Shown here piece by piece: positions 1 through 11,194 of a DNA stretch of 64,000 nucleotides. The position numbers and the translations under genes were made by a program. The DNA comes from Paralithodes platypus (Eukaryota; Arthropoda; Malacostraca; Decapoda; Lithodidae): positions 43,900,376 to 43,964,375 of the forward strand of contig CM064523.1 in NCBI GenBank assembly GCA_032716605.1, in the 5' to 3' direction. The stretch's first letter is position 1; every line of letters begins with the position of its first letter. The notes beneath the pieces were generated by a model that was given only the letters and a program-made list of their open reading frames with translations, had not been told where the DNA came from and ran no database searches.

Positions 1-2214
1 ATCAAAACAAGGTCACTCAGAAACTACAATAAGGAAACATTTCTGGACATTTTATGGAATACAGACTGGTCTCCAGTGTTTGGAAGTACAAACGTTAATG
101 ACGCATGGGTTGGCTTCAGAACCATCATCACAAACATCCTAGACGAAATCGCTCCTCTGAAAGACATACGAATTAAAGCAAGGTCAGACCCATGGATCAA
201 CAATGACATACTACACCATCTGGAACACAGAGACAATCTGTTAAAAAGGCTAGCGAAACATAGACAGGATCAAGGTCTGAAACATGAGTTCAACAGGGCC
301 AGGAATAATCTAAGTAGGAAAATGAAATCAGCGAAAAATAATTATTTTCACAATAAGGCAGAGGAATATCAGAATAACCCAAAGAAACTATGGAGGCACC
401 TAAAAACAACAGGCTACAGCAACAAGACAAGGGATTCGTCTAACACTAATATTGCTCTCACCATTAATGATCAGGTTTGCCACGATAAACGACAAATTTC
501 AACCTACTTCAACTCCTTCTTCACTTCCATAGCAAACACACTTGCACAGAACCTACCTCAACCTCTCAATAAATACACGACAACAACGGCCACCTTTCGT
601 AATTTCTACAGAGATAAAGACATACACCCAAACACATTTAGATTGCAAAATGTTACACCAAAATACACTTTTGACGAGCTGTCTAACCTAAATGTACATA
701 AGAGCACAGGACCAGACAAAATTCCTGCCAAATTTCTACGAGATGGAGCCATTGGTATAGCAGGCCCCCTAACCCACATCATCAACTTGTCAATTAACAC
801 CAACACAGTACCTGCTGAATTGAAGGAAGCTATTGTAACCCCTCTATTCAAGAAAGGAAATAAACTAGAAGTTGGCAACTACAGACCAGTTAGCATATTA
901 TGTATTGTATCTAAAATCCTTGAAAGAGCGGTATACACCCAAATTGAACACTACCTCAAACAAAATGATCTATTCTATAAGTTTCAATCAGGTTTCAGAT
1001 GCATGTACTCGACAGACTCCTGTCTCATCCACTTAACGGATCACATTCGTAAAGAAATGTCTAAAGGTAACTACACCGGTATGGTTCTTCTTGATCTACA
1101 AAAAGCGTTTGACACAGTAGACCATGATATCCTATGTAATAAACTACAAGCAATGGGCATAGGGTCTGTGAACTGGTTTAAATCTTATCTTAGTGGTAGA
1201 ACCCAAAGAGTCAAAATTGATGATAATATATCTGATCCCATGCCAATTAACTGTGGGGTCCCGCAGGGAAGCATCCTTGGTCCCTTACTCTTTCTCTGTT
1301 ATGTGAACGACATGGAACTGAGCGTCTCATGTAAATTATTACTGTATGCAGACGACAGCGTGCTTCTGGTTTCAGGAAAAGACCCAATAAGTATTGCCGC
1401 TTCACTTTCCAAAGAACTAGCATCATGTAGTGAATGGCTAGTGGACAATAGACTATCTCTTCACCTGGGCAAGATGGAAGCCATCTTATGTGGAACAAAA
1501 CGCAAACTGAAAGACATTGTGGGCTTCTCGGTCAACTGTAATGATATTCCTATAACAATAGTGTCACAAGTTAAATATCTCGGACTGAAACTGGACGCGA
1601 GTTTGGCAGGTGAAACAATTTTGGAATCTATCCTGAGTAAGTGTAGAGCATGTATAAAATACCTGTATAGACAGGTGGGATGCTTGCCCGCGGAGACCAA
1701 AAAGACCCTCTGCCAAGCGCTTGTTCAATGTCATTTTGACTATTCTGTGTCATCCTGGTACTCTGCATCATCTAAATCAGCACAGCACAAACTTCAGGTC
1801 ACTCAAAATAAAATGGTTAGGTTCATGCTGAACCTAGGACCCAGATCACATGTTGGCCAGGAACAACTTCAGTCACTAGGTATGCTCAATGTCTCTGACA
1901 GGGCCAAACAAATCAGGCTAACTAATGCCTTCAAAATTTTCTATGACAGAGCTCCAGAGTATCTAAAGAATGATTTTGTTAAAGCAAATGAGAGGAGTGG
2001 ACATAATACAAGAAACAGGATGTTTAATTTTAAGGTCCCGAGAATCCAAGGACAGGGTAAACAAACATTTTTCTTCACTGCCATCAAAGACTGGAACGAC
2101 CTACCCCAGTCAGTCCGTGAAAAGAGAACACTGTATTCCTTCAGACGTTGCCTGAAGGAACACCTGAACCGGACAGCTGCGAGAAGGGAGCACCAAGCTT
2201 ATGTCTACTACTAA
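1..2214 (+). CDS. LINE ORF2, reverse transcriptase part (5' end outside window), LINE family A
   Basis: The frame is open from base 1 to the stop at 2212-2214, about 737 codons, so the protein enters from outside the window; the codon at 76 is GTG inside the ORF and not a start. The order is that of a non-LTR retrotransposon ORF2 downstream of its endonuclease: linker, then RT with 'GPDKIPAKFL', 'NYRPVSIL', motif A 'LLDLQKAFDTVDHDIL', motif B 'GVPQGSILGPLLFL' and catalytic 'YADD' in 'LLLYADDSVLL', then a thumb/C-terminal region. RT copies element RNA at a nicked target. No stop or frameshift interrupts it, unlike every other LINE in this window, so it may be young. Clade is jockey/CR1/L2-like by motif style; exact clade not assignable by eye. 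Confidence 0.9.
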   Translation: MKTRSLRNYNKETFLDILWNTDWSPVFGSTNVNDAWVGFRTIITNILDEIAPLKDIRIKARSDPWINNDILHHLEHRDNLLKRLAKHRQDQGLKHEFNRARNNLSRKMKSAKNNYFHNKAEEYQNNPKKLWRHLKTTGYSNKTRDSSNTNIALTINDQVCHDKRQISTYFNSFFTSIANTLAQNLPQPLNKYTTTTATFRNFYRDKDIHPNTFRLQNVTPKYTFDELSNLNVHKSTGPDKIPAKFLRDGAIGIAGPLTHIINLSINTNTVPAELKEAIVTPLFKKGNKLEVGNYRPVSILCIVSKILERAVYTQIEHYLKQNDLFYKFQSGFRCMYSTDSCLIHLTDHIRKEMSKGNYTGMVLLDLQKAFDTVDHDILCNKLQAMGIGSVNWFKSYLSGRTQRVKIDDNISDPMPINCGVPQGSILGPLLFLCYVNDMELSVSCKLLLYADDSVLLVSGKDPISIAASLSKELASCSEWLVDNRLSLHLGKMEAILCGTKRKLKDIVGFSVNCNDIPITIVSQVKYLGLKLDASLAGETILESILSKCRACIKYLYRQVGCLPAETKKTLCQALVQCHFDYSVSSWYSASSKSAQHKLQVTQNKMVRFMLNLGPRSHVGQEQLQSLGMLNVSDRAKQIRLTNAFKIFYDRAPEYLKNDFVKANERSGHNTRNRMFNFKVPRIQGQGKQTFFFTAIKDWNDLPQSVREKRTLYSFRRCLKEHLNRTAARREHQAYVYY

Positions 2215-2508
2215 ATACGACATAAGAGATAGACAAACCAAACTGAAATGATTACTGATTACGGATTACTGATATTTACTATAGGATGTAAGGTATCTTA
2301 AAATAACCCCCTAGAAATACTTTCTCTAAAGTATCTATTTCTTTATCCTCCCCATTTCCCCAGCTAACCTAATCCCACAAGGACCCCAATGGAAATACGC
2401 CTAACGGCCTTATTGGGCTATCCTTAGTTGGAATTATGCAAGGCTGGTACATGTCATATTTATAACATACTATGTGGTACCAACTCTGTAAATTGCTAAC
2501 TGAATAAA

Positions 2509-2551
<43 letters not shown>
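2215..2551 (+). repeat. LINE family A 3' UTR with (ATT)n tail
   Basis: About 290 bases of untranslated sequence follow the stop, with 'gaataaat' running straight into about 14 ATT units (2509-2551). A short tandem tail directly after the 3' UTR is the usual 3' boundary of a target-primed LINE insertion. The next base begins half of a TTAA MITE, so the LINE seems to have landed inside that MITE. Confidence 0.75.
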
Positions 2552-2723
2552 TCAGGTGCCATTGGAAAGCTCAATTAACGCCCTTTCAGGGGTTACATAA
2601 TTGTATTACGCTCTGGCTCTTATTTATGCATAAAAAAGAGCACGGAAATAAGCTCGTTTAGGGTAAAACCACCCGCTTGGCAGGTAGTAGAAGTTACTGC
2701 CTAGGCCGCTCGTTGAGTGTTAA
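2551..2723 (+). mobile_element. TTAA-MITE family 1, copy A (3' half only)
   Basis: Matches the right half of the roughly 485-bp MITE found complete at 22618, 32921, 46017, 51009, 60752 and 63391: the conserved 'cattggaaagctc' block, 'ccctttcagggg', 'cgctctgg', and the terminal 'ggccgctcgttgagtgTTAA' ending at 2723. The left half is missing because the LINE tail abuts it; it may lie upstream of the window. It groups with copies F and G, sharing 'tttatgcat' and 'gagcacgga'. Confidence 0.8.
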
Positions 2724-2902
2724 TATATATTTGTTCATATTGCATATATTTAGAATGTTAGATTGTCAGTCATACAGGCAAACATGAACACAGACAGAAA
2801 GTACTAGACAGGAAAGCAAGATAACTAGACAGCACAATGTAAATACATACAAGTATAAATATACGAGCAATATGTAATCAAACGAGCAAACAAGCATACA
2901 TT
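2724..2902. other. AT-rich sequence, nothing recognised
   Basis: No ORF or repeat family seen. Lies between the MITE half and a SINE. Confidence 0.5.
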
Positions 2903-3428
2903 TTTCTTTCTATTTTCCAACTACTCCCTCTCTGGCATAGGCTGAGAAACGTGCATTCAACGGTGAAGCCTGTGAGGTCTCGTTCCAGTCTAGGGAGTGA
3001 GACATGTGAAGCACTTTGGGATGCATCCAGCCCCCACTAGCTTGCCTTCGCAAGATGCACGGGGCCCGGTTGCCCACCTACGGCTCGAAGCAGCCTCATC
3101 TCTGAAGCTGCCTCGCCCCAGTGCTTCACTGTCTCATCCACTAGACTCGGACCCTCACTCTCAGAACATCACCTATTGAGCAATGAACTCACTAGGCATT
3201 GCCCCCCTGTAGCATATTTTGAATATGGGAATATTCATACAGTGCTTTTTAAACAGGGAACAATGAGGGTATTTTTTTGGCGTGTTGGTGGGCTTTGTGA
3301 TAGTGCACTGATACTAGGTATAGCACAAATTCCATCCCAATATCTTCTCATTGATGCATCGGGATTCGAACCTGGGACCATTGAATTACCAGTCCAGGGA
3401 CATGACCACTCCACCACACTTCCCCTTA
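2903..3428 (-). mobile_element. tRNA-derived SINE, copy 1
   Basis: Reverse-strand relative of the SINEs at 7018-7497 and 53536-54080. The tRNA-like head is at the right: reading the minus strand from about 3427 there is an A-box-like segment and the B box 'GGTTCGAATCCC' (here 'ggattcgaacctggga' on +). The body contains the shared 'gcataggctgaga', 'gaagcctgtgaggtctcg' and 'gagtgagac' blocks, and the T-rich left edge (2903-2915) is the A-rich tail in reverse. Pol III A/B boxes are the expected internal promoter. Non-coding. Confidence 0.75.
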
Positions 3429-3765
3429 AATAGACATATAAACACACAGCAAGACCAATATAGATATATTGACATTCACTTTGATAAAACAAATCATGCA
3501 ATAATATGCAGGCAAACATACTATACATGCTCCCAGTTCTTCTTCCATAACATTCCAGCCATGGGCGGTCTATCGCTCCTGGCAGCCAAGACCAGCCTGT
3601 TGGTCTTTACTTTCTCTTTACCTTTATCCATCTACTTCTGCACACAGAACTACATTATGCGATTATAACTCATTGAACTACTTCATGAATCAATTGAAAT
3701 GCTCCTGAAAATATTACCACTAGTTACTATATAGCCCCGTTGTTGGCCTGTGTGTGTGTTTCCAG

Positions 3766-3880
3766 CTGGTCACCCCCCTCTTCACCAGCCTGAGTGGATT
3801 GAAGCACCGACCCCCCACCACCAACTCTCCATGTCCCGACTACAGTACACCAGAAGAGACCTATTTCAACTGGAAAAAAG
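3766..3880 (+). other. Candidate internal exon of a host gene
   Basis: A GT-rich/pyrimidine tract ending 'gtgtttccag' at 3765 is followed by an open segment of 115 bases that ends '..tggaaaaaag|gtaatg' at 3880/3881, a good 3' and 5' splice-site pair. Read from the first base it gives a 38-codon open frame beginning L-V-T-P-L-F-T-S-L and ending F-N-W-K-K, rich in Pro, Thr and Ser, with one leftover base (phase 1). It is more GC-rich than the flanks, which resemble intron. I do not recognise the protein. It could also be a chance ORF in unique sequence. Confidence 0.35.
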
Positions 3881-5989
3881 GTAATGGATACCCTTTACCC
3901 AATGCAATTGTCAAACTTAAATACTTGAAAAGTGTCCACGCCCGTTTCAACAAGAGAGCGTAAAATTCCTCCCATAAAATATGTGTTATAATGGTGAAAC
4001 AAAAAGTTAACAAACCAGTGTCTTTATAGATATAGTTCGGAATCCCCAAAATATTGCACAGTCTTCCTTCCCTTTTGTTCAATAATGTTACTTCACTAGC
4101 TTATAAGATCAATGAACTTACAAGAGTGTTAAACAATGGCTCACATGGCATTGTAGACATTACTGAAGCCTGCCAAATAATAACTCCAACTATTAATCCC
4201 TATAAGGATTATGACGCATTTTGACAGTTTTTCTGGCTATTATTAGATGATTTTTGTTATGCCGGGTTATAATACAACCTAGCTTAGTTTTGGTCTTTAC
4301 TCAAATCCAACTATGGACTTTTAAACTCAACATATTCTCAACAGGGACACATCAAAAACGTTCTTATGCACAAGTTAAGTACACAATCAGGTTAAGATGA
4401 ACACAATAAATACACACACGTAATTATACACTCTTATTTATTCAAATGACATATAGATAAAACTGGATACTCCTTGACTATTATTGGGGAATAGTAATCG
4501 AGTATGTATACTTTGACATAAACAAATGATAGGTACTTCACACATATAATTAGGCCTAAAGTGTGGGTGGATATTTACTTCACTACTATAAAGAATAGCA
4601 AGTAAACAATTAGTAACATTTATCACACACCGAGGTCTAGTAGTCACATACAATGAGCGTGAATCAAGGGATAATATTATAATGGAAACATGCAATAATA
4701 ATCAGACAAACATACACATAGATAAAGCCCTTGATAATAATATATAAGAGAGTTGAGTATCTAATGTGAATTATTCTGAATAAGTTTCAGACAGGTTGAG
4801 CGAAAACTCTAAATACGCGTATATAGGATGGGGCGGAACAAAAGGGAAAGCGTATGAAGAGTTCTGGGATAAACGCTCGCTCACGGGTGGTGAGAAGCAC
4901 AGGGGGAGGTTAAAGGGCTAACGCGCACAGATTATTCTGGCCAGGTAGGTCACTCAGGTCATTTGTTTTACTGCGATGATCAAAATAGTATTTATGGTTA
5001 GTGCGATATTATTCTGAATGAGGGGAGGAATATGTTGAAATTCAAAGGGGAGGAGAGGTAAATTATTATTACAATTAATGGCGTGCTTAGATTATTATGA
5101 GAAAATTTATATCATGAACATACAATTAATTAATTCCTATATGCAATGATAATCTCACGGGCCGAGGAATTTAGATTTAATGATTTATATCTACTGAAGA
5201 ATACTCGAAGGTTGAAGATAACCTAACTGAATCAGGCAATAGATTGATTACAGCAGATTGGAGAACGCATCAATAAATTAGCGTATGCGAGTAGTTATAA
5301 TAATACTACAAGTTAAAATATGGCATACAAGACGAAGTTGCACTTAGATGGGAATACCTGATAAGGTATGAAGGAGATCTGAACTGGTTAACAGATTCCT
5401 ATATGGAATACAGAACAAAGTGGCGTTGTATTCGAGTTGGTGAAATAATTAGACAATTGATCTACACAGAACTAGAATTCCTAGACGAGCTGGATCGAAA
5501 TTATCTATTTCATAACAGAATAAACTAATACGTTTTTCACAAATTATACTATTAATGCACAACAGAATAAGGCGTAATAGGGGGGATTCTCTCGAAGAAA
5601 ATAGATTTAGATTATGATAATCAGCAATATAATTCTTCTAAAGGATGGGGAGCTGAGTTTAATTAGATATGAAATTGGGCGTAGGTTCTAGGTAAAAGTG
5701 AGGATTTAGAAGGGAATAAATTCACAATATACACTTCAGCTTCAACTTGGTACATACATAAATAGAATGGACATATACAAGGAAGTCTGTGAGTATTCGG
5801 CTAGATTATGGATTTACACAAATATGTGACGTATGCGTAGAATGTTTTATATGAACTTAGAAGGTAAATTAACACTAGATCTTGGGCACAGATCTACACA
5901 AGGTTTAATATGGTTTCTGAAGGATTAATGCATACGTAACAATTAATGATCTTGGGCACAGATCTACAAAGGAATTAGCAATGAATATT
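3881..5989. other. AT-rich non-coding stretch
   Basis: No coding frame of note and no recognised repeat. A small direct repeat of 'cttgggcacagatctaca' occurs at about 5881 and 5949. The sequence has the look of intron or intergenic DNA. Confidence 0.5.
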
Positions 5990-6270
5990 CACATATTTTA
6001 CCTTACCTTCACACCAATAATCACAACGTAAGACACCCAGAGACACTTAGGGTGAATTTGGGGGGAGTTGAGGTTCGAGAGCAAGCCTGGCCGACGTAGA
6101 GCGTAGGTTCGCCTGGACCAGACTTCAGGGCTGCTTTGCACCGCCAGGAATCCCACGTCCAGACGTCCGAGGCACACAACAGGGCTCGTTGTAGTCTCGA
6201 GAGGGAGGGGAATGCAGTTGCCACTTTTAGTTAGATGCTCCGGACTTTTCAGACTTGAGAACATTACCGA
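5990..6270 (-). other. GC-richer island with an 88-codon minus-strand frame, function unknown
   Basis: The island is clearly more GC-rich than its surroundings. A minus-strand frame runs from an ATG at 6264 down to about 5998, and a donor-like 'GTAAGG' sits at its end (reverse of 'ccttac' near 6001-6006). A second overlapping minus frame (6021-6224) is open as well, so the coding choice is unclear. It may be a first exon, a CpG-rich regulatory stretch, or an old repeat. I recognise no protein family. Confidence 0.2.
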
Positions 6271-7017
6271 GGTGGAAGTGCTTGCTTTCTCAACAATTTC
6301 GTTGAGTACATGTTCAAATATTTTCTTAGCTTTAACTTATAGTAATTCAATTCTAAAGGGATATAGTGAATCATTGTGACATCAATAGTGAAGTAAAAAC
6401 TTTGCTTTAAAATACATGGTAGTTATCATTTGGTACCTAATAATTTAAATTATTTTATTTAATACTCTGTTGGGAGTTACTAAGTCTAGGAAGGATATAA
6501 TAGCAATTCTGATGATTTTATTTTAATTATGGGATATTGGTGAATCAGTGAATAACTCAGGTCTTCTCTATGTTCCTGGGTTGATCCAGAGTTCTTCGTA
6601 ACACTCTTGCACTGTAGATCCTAATATCCCCACTTATGTCGGTAGCACTCAGGTCTTTGATGCGGAACTTGCATAAACATTTGCTTGGTATACTGCAAAT
6701 CTGGCTGCTGGTGCAATGAAGGCTGGTGATTGGTGGAGAGGGTTTGAAACCTGGATAGTGATTGGCTTAAACTCCCATTCTTTTGTAGGGGTGACTGACC
6801 TAGGTGACCCATCTTTCTGGTAGTAAGAAAACGAGAATTACCTGGTAATATGGGGCACTCCTCTGTTTCTCGTTCCTCTTTATCATGAGTAACTGGTATG
6901 GAATTGTGTCTCTGTTGTTTGTTTCTTCTTTTCTCCTTCCTACTCACCTGTAGGCTAGCAATCCTACAGGTGTTACCCAACCCCGTTTTATTCAACCCCG
7001 TCACTTCAATGTTATTA
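6271..7017. other. No feature recognised
   Basis: AT-rich to mixed composition. The minus frame at 6621-7004 has low-complexity Gln/Arg content and no domain motif, and I treat it as chance. Confidence 0.5.
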
Positions 7018-7497
7018 GATTAGGAATGTTATTAGGGGAGGTGTGGCAGAGTGGTCTTGCCACTGGACTGGTAATCCAATGGACCCGGGTTCGAATCCCA
7101 ATATGTCAATGGGAAGATATTATTGGGATGGAATTTGTGCTGTACCACAACACACCGAAATGCCAAACAAATACCCTCATTGTTCCCTGATTAAATAGCA
7201 TTGTATGAATTTCCCATATTAACAAATATGCTACAGGGGGGCAATACCTAGTGAGTTAATTGCTCAATAGCTGGCGTTCTGAGAGTGAGGATCCGAGTGT
7301 GGGGGATGAGACTGTGAAGCGCAAAGGCGAGGTGGCTTCAGAGATGGAGTTGCTTCGAGCATTGAAGCTTCGCATTTCTCACTCCCTATACTAGAGCAAG
7401 ACCTCATGGGGCCTCACCGTGTTCAGCGGTAGAGTGTAAAAGCTATCAGCCTATGCCCAAGAGGAAGTAGTTGGAATATAGAAAAAAAAAAAAAAAT
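7018..7497 (+). mobile_element. tRNA-derived SINE, copy 2 (full length, poly-A tail)
   Basis: Head: 'gtggcagagtggtcttgcca' carries an A box (GTGGCAGAGTGG), then an anticodon-like arm 'ggactggtaatcc', then the B box 'GGGTTCGAATCCC' at 7088-7100. The loop CTGGTAA would place GGT in the anticodon position, so a Thr-type tRNA origin is possible. The body is about 380 bases with the family blocks 'cactccctatactagagc' and 'agcctatgcccaagagg'. The tail is 14 A residues at 7481-7495. It is the copy with the cleanest boundaries. Confidence 0.8.
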
Positions 7498-7910
7498 GTG
7501 GCAGTCAAGAGACAGTTGAGACAGTTTTTACACATTTAATTCCCAGAGATCCTTCCTAAGCTGTATATAATCGTCTAATAGTAGGCCGATTAAACTGTCA
7601 AGATGTGTCATGATCCTCAAAGAGTAAGTAGAGCAAACTACCACCTTTTTGCAAACTACGTACTAAAACACGAGGTGGTGGTGATTCAACACGAGGACAT
7701 CATTTTCGATCACCAAAATAAATGTTCTATTAGTTTATTTTACAAGACCAGTGAAGAACAATCCAGAAAACATTGTAGCGATCGACAATTGACGATAAAG
7801 GCTCTTGTGTGATCCCATCTTTGAGCATTAGTTAAACCTTTATCAGTTATCAATGATGTGAGGGATAGCGTTTTGTTCACCAAGCTGATATATTATTAGT
7901 CATCTTTTCT
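7498..7910. other. No feature recognised
   Basis: The plus frame 7603-7812 (69 codons) has no recognisable domain. Confidence 0.5.
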
Positions 7911-8333
7911 TTAATCCACAGAATCCCAGCGACGACACGTTTGCGTCGGCAATGTATGTAACGCTAAACCCCAGGGACGCATAAGGTGCGTCCTGGTTAA
8001 TTACTCCGGTCCTATGGCACCTAGAGGGCTCAGATTTGTATGGGAACTGTGTATGTATCCCACGCAATAATGCCGATGGTTGAAAACTCTCACAGTCCAA
8101 CGGCGTGCACGTGAGCGTGCAAAAACCTGTTTTTGCCTACCCATTTCCCCATGTTAATTCCGACTTTCGGGCACACCGTAGGTCCCCTTAATGACATAGG
8201 GGATCGGTTTTTTGTGGGTTTTCCTTCATTTCTAACCCATTCCTGGTGTTTTCTGGAAAAGAAAACAAAATTTACAACCCCCTGGTCCTGGGTGGTACAT
8301 TTATTATTAAATAGCTGGGGTTCAGTGGGTTAA
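7911..8333 (+). mobile_element. TTAA-MITE family 2, copy 1
   Basis: Left end TTAATCCACAGAATCCCAGC at 7911; the right end, read in reverse, is TTAACCCACTGAACCCCAGC, 17 of 20 identical. Both ends contain TTAA. Inside is a short hairpin 'ggacgca..tgcgtcc' near 7975-7992 and a palindrome 'gcaaaaacctgtttttgc' near 8118. A second, inverted copy lies at 52868-53288 and shares 'cctatggcacctaga' and 'cagatttgtatggga'. No coding capacity. Confidence 0.75.
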
Positions 8334-8400
8334 AATTGTTGATGTATATAATGAAAGAAGTTGACATTTGGCAGTATATAATTATATATACAGTACTACT

Positions 8401-8532
8401 TACCCACTTACCCACTCTAAACCACTGTTTGGACACTTGATCCTCAGTGTTTTGGAGGACAAGCAGCCTAGAATGGTCACTAGACCTGTTGTTGCTTGAT
8501 TTACTTTGTACTCCTTTGTACTACTTAGAAGA
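8401..8532 (+). repeat. 3' UTR fragment of CR1-like LINE family B
   Basis: The segment from 'cccactctaaaccactgttt' to 'ctttgtactcctttgtact' matches 12870-12984 almost base for base, where it follows the ORF of a CR1-like element. It is therefore a severely 5'-truncated insertion. The terminal 'tttgtact' repeat marks the element 3' end. Confidence 0.75.
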
Positions 8533-8689
8533 CGGCCACAATTCACAATGTACATGATTAGAACACTGTACACATAATTGTTGAGGTGTAAAACGTACTT
8601 AATTGCAACAAAATATGTCAGAAAATGTGTCTGTAAAGAAACCAAAGGGTAAATTAAGCAGTCTTAACAATAAGTAGCCTTGAATATCT

Positions 8690-10745
8690 AACTGTCTAAT
8701 GTCAGACGTCATGATCCCCAAAGTGGTGGCCACGAATGAGTTGCCCGCAAGCACCTGTCCCCTATCAACCATATATTTCTCAACTGCATCCTTCCACCTA
8801 TCTCTCAGTCTTCCTCTCCTTCTCTGTCCCTCCACCTCACTCTCGTACACTCTCTTAGCCATTCTCTCGCTTCCCATACATTCCACAAGGCCGAACCACC
8901 TCAAGGCATTCCTTTACACACTTTCCAGCAAATCTACATCCACACCATACCAATATCTTACTTCCTTATTTGTCTGTCTAACTCCACATGCACTTTTCAT
9001 GTAACTCAGTTCCACTCCTATTATTCTTAGTTTGTGCCTCTCCAAAAACAGCCATGTTTCACACCCATACATCAATGTCGGGATTACCTCACTATTAAGC
9101 AATTACTTTTTTACTTCCATGATGACCACCCTATTCTTTGTCACTGCTTTCAGCATTCCTACAACCCTCTCTCCCTGTTGTACCCTCTTCTGCACTTCAT
9201 CTTCCCAAATCCCATCTTTACTTATTACACTGCCCAATTACTTAAATGATCTGACATTCTCCATAACCTGACCATTCAACCTAATCTCACACTCTTCTCT
9301 GCATATACCTTCAGGTACCTTTTCTCACACATGGTTCAAAACATATTTACCAGACCCTGTAACTCCCACTCACTTTCACTCATCATATCTGTTTCATCGG
9401 CAAACAGCAATACAAGCAACATCCACTTATTTCCTTCACTTATCAGGGGTACACCAGCATCCATTGCTTTTCCTTGAATTTGTTTCATGATCCCATCCAT
9501 ATATATATTGTACAACCATGGGGACATCACACACCCTTGCTTTAACCAAGCATTCAGATCAAAGCACTCGCTCTGTTCATTCTCCACACACATTGCCGCC
9601 TTTGCACCCTCATACAGCATTATGCTCTTCACTACTTTCAGTAACTTTCCAGCTACCCTCTATATTCTCAATACTTTTCATAAACCATATCTATCTGTCA
9701 TAGGCTTTCTCCAACTCTATAAAGGCAGTACACAGCTTTAGCCCCTTCTCCAGATATTTCACAACTACGCATTTCAAGGAGAAAATCTGGTCTACACACC
9801 CTCTTCCCTTCCTAAGCCCGCCCTGCTCCTCACCTACCCATTTATCCGGTCACAGTCTCACTCTCTCTATCACTAACTTACTGTACATCTTCCCTTCTTT
9901 GCTAAAGAGAAATATCCCCCTGTGATTGAAACACACTCATCGCCGCCCTTTTACCCTTATAGAGGGTGACTGTTATGCCTGTCTTCCAGTCTTCAGGCAC
10001 AATTCCCTTCTCCCATGCTAGTGTACACATTGTCCATACCCATGCAATCACTATATCACCACCATATCTCAGCATCTCTTCACACACTCCATCTATTCCT
10101 GATGCTTTCCCCATCTTCACCCTTTTCAAGGCCTCACACACGTCTGACCTCCTGATACCCACCTCCTCCACTACTTCTTTTCTTCTCCCTTCCATACCCC
10201 ATCCAACTATGTTTGCTGCCATTTCATTCCCTACATTCAAGAATTTATTGAAATTCTCCCTCCATCTCTTGAGTCTCTCTTGCCTCTGCTAGCAGTTGCT
10301 CCTCCTTATCTTTCACTCCCTTACTACTTCCCTTACCACCCTCCCTAACTTTCTTGATCTCTTTCCAGAATAATTTCTCACACTCCCTCAAATTTACACA
10401 TAAATTCCTTGTAAATTCCTCATCTACTCTTCTCTTACATTCCCTTACTATTCTTTTTTTCTCTCTCTGTCTCTCCAAATGTTCATTCCTTTTACTACTC
10501 AACCACTCTTTATATGTGTTAGTTTTCTCTGCAACTGCTAGTTTCATCTATTCTGTCCACCATGATGGTCCTTTCACTCCTCTCCCTCTTTTCCTAACTC
10601 AACATACCTCCTCACATGCTGCACACATTTCTTCCTTAAACATTTTGCTCACCTCCTCCATTCTCTCCAAGGCAAACCTACCTAGTCATCTTTATACTGC
10701 AGTCTTGAACTCTTCCCTAAATTCTTCCTTGTTTATGTTATTTTA
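8690..10745 (-). pseudogene. LINE family D relic (RTE/Proto2-like RT), copy 1
   Basis: Broken minus-strand frames in the expected order: coiled basic N-region (10547-10245), 'ASGIDGVCEEMLRYGG' (10240-9902), RT core with 'LKQGCVMSPWLYNIYMDG' and 'LLFADETD' (9632-9336, where the second Asp of FADD has become Glu), 'YGCETW' (9102-8914) and the C-terminus (8904-8599). Several frameshifts and stops separate them. A similar 3' end with 'gatcatgacgtctgacatt' is shared with the copy at 35930, where a (GATA)n tail follows. The family is common in crustacean genomes; the clade name is tentative. Confidence 0.8.
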
Positions 10746-11194
10746 ATTATATATATTTCTATGTCTCAAACTTGGGCCTATAGGTTGTTCAGTAAGTAGC
10801 CTGTAGCTCTTACGAGGCCCCGAAATTATCAATTGAAGCCTCAAGATGTTGGGTGCTTCATGTGTCGCACTAATATGATGGTGACAGTGGAGCTTCAAGG
10901 TTTTGATTGCTTTCTTTCTGCCACACTAGATGGCGACACTTTATTTATACATGTCACTTGATTAAAGAGAGCAGCTATACGGTCGTTCACAGCATCTTCG
11001 AATATGGTCGGGCATCTTTTATGCTTTAAATTGGTGACAATAAAGGGGGATATTTTTTATGTGTCTGTGTAGACAGGATACTTGTAGAACAGCAGGGACG
11101 ATCAGATCACCTAAGAAAACACTCTGACGTTTGGCGCGGACTCGATCTGATGTTCTTTTGGTCTGCAGTCCACGACGCTATCCACCATCGCCGA
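10746..11194. other. No feature recognised between two LINE relics
   Basis: Mixed composition, no ORF with motifs. The start of the next LINE's homology at about 11195 falls inside a longer open frame beginning at 11131, so the first 20 or so residues of that frame are probably flanking DNA. Confidence 0.5.

Noticed and set aside
7018..7100. Functional tRNA gene
   Set aside because: A and B boxes are present but there is no closed acceptor stem, and the sequence runs into a SINE body with poly-A; other copies are similar.
8699..10746. Plus-strand open frames rich in Ser, Thr, Pro and Phe
   Set aside because: They are antisense shadows of LINE family D; the minus strand carries the RT motifs. 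The same holds at 36371-37214 and 58589-59643.
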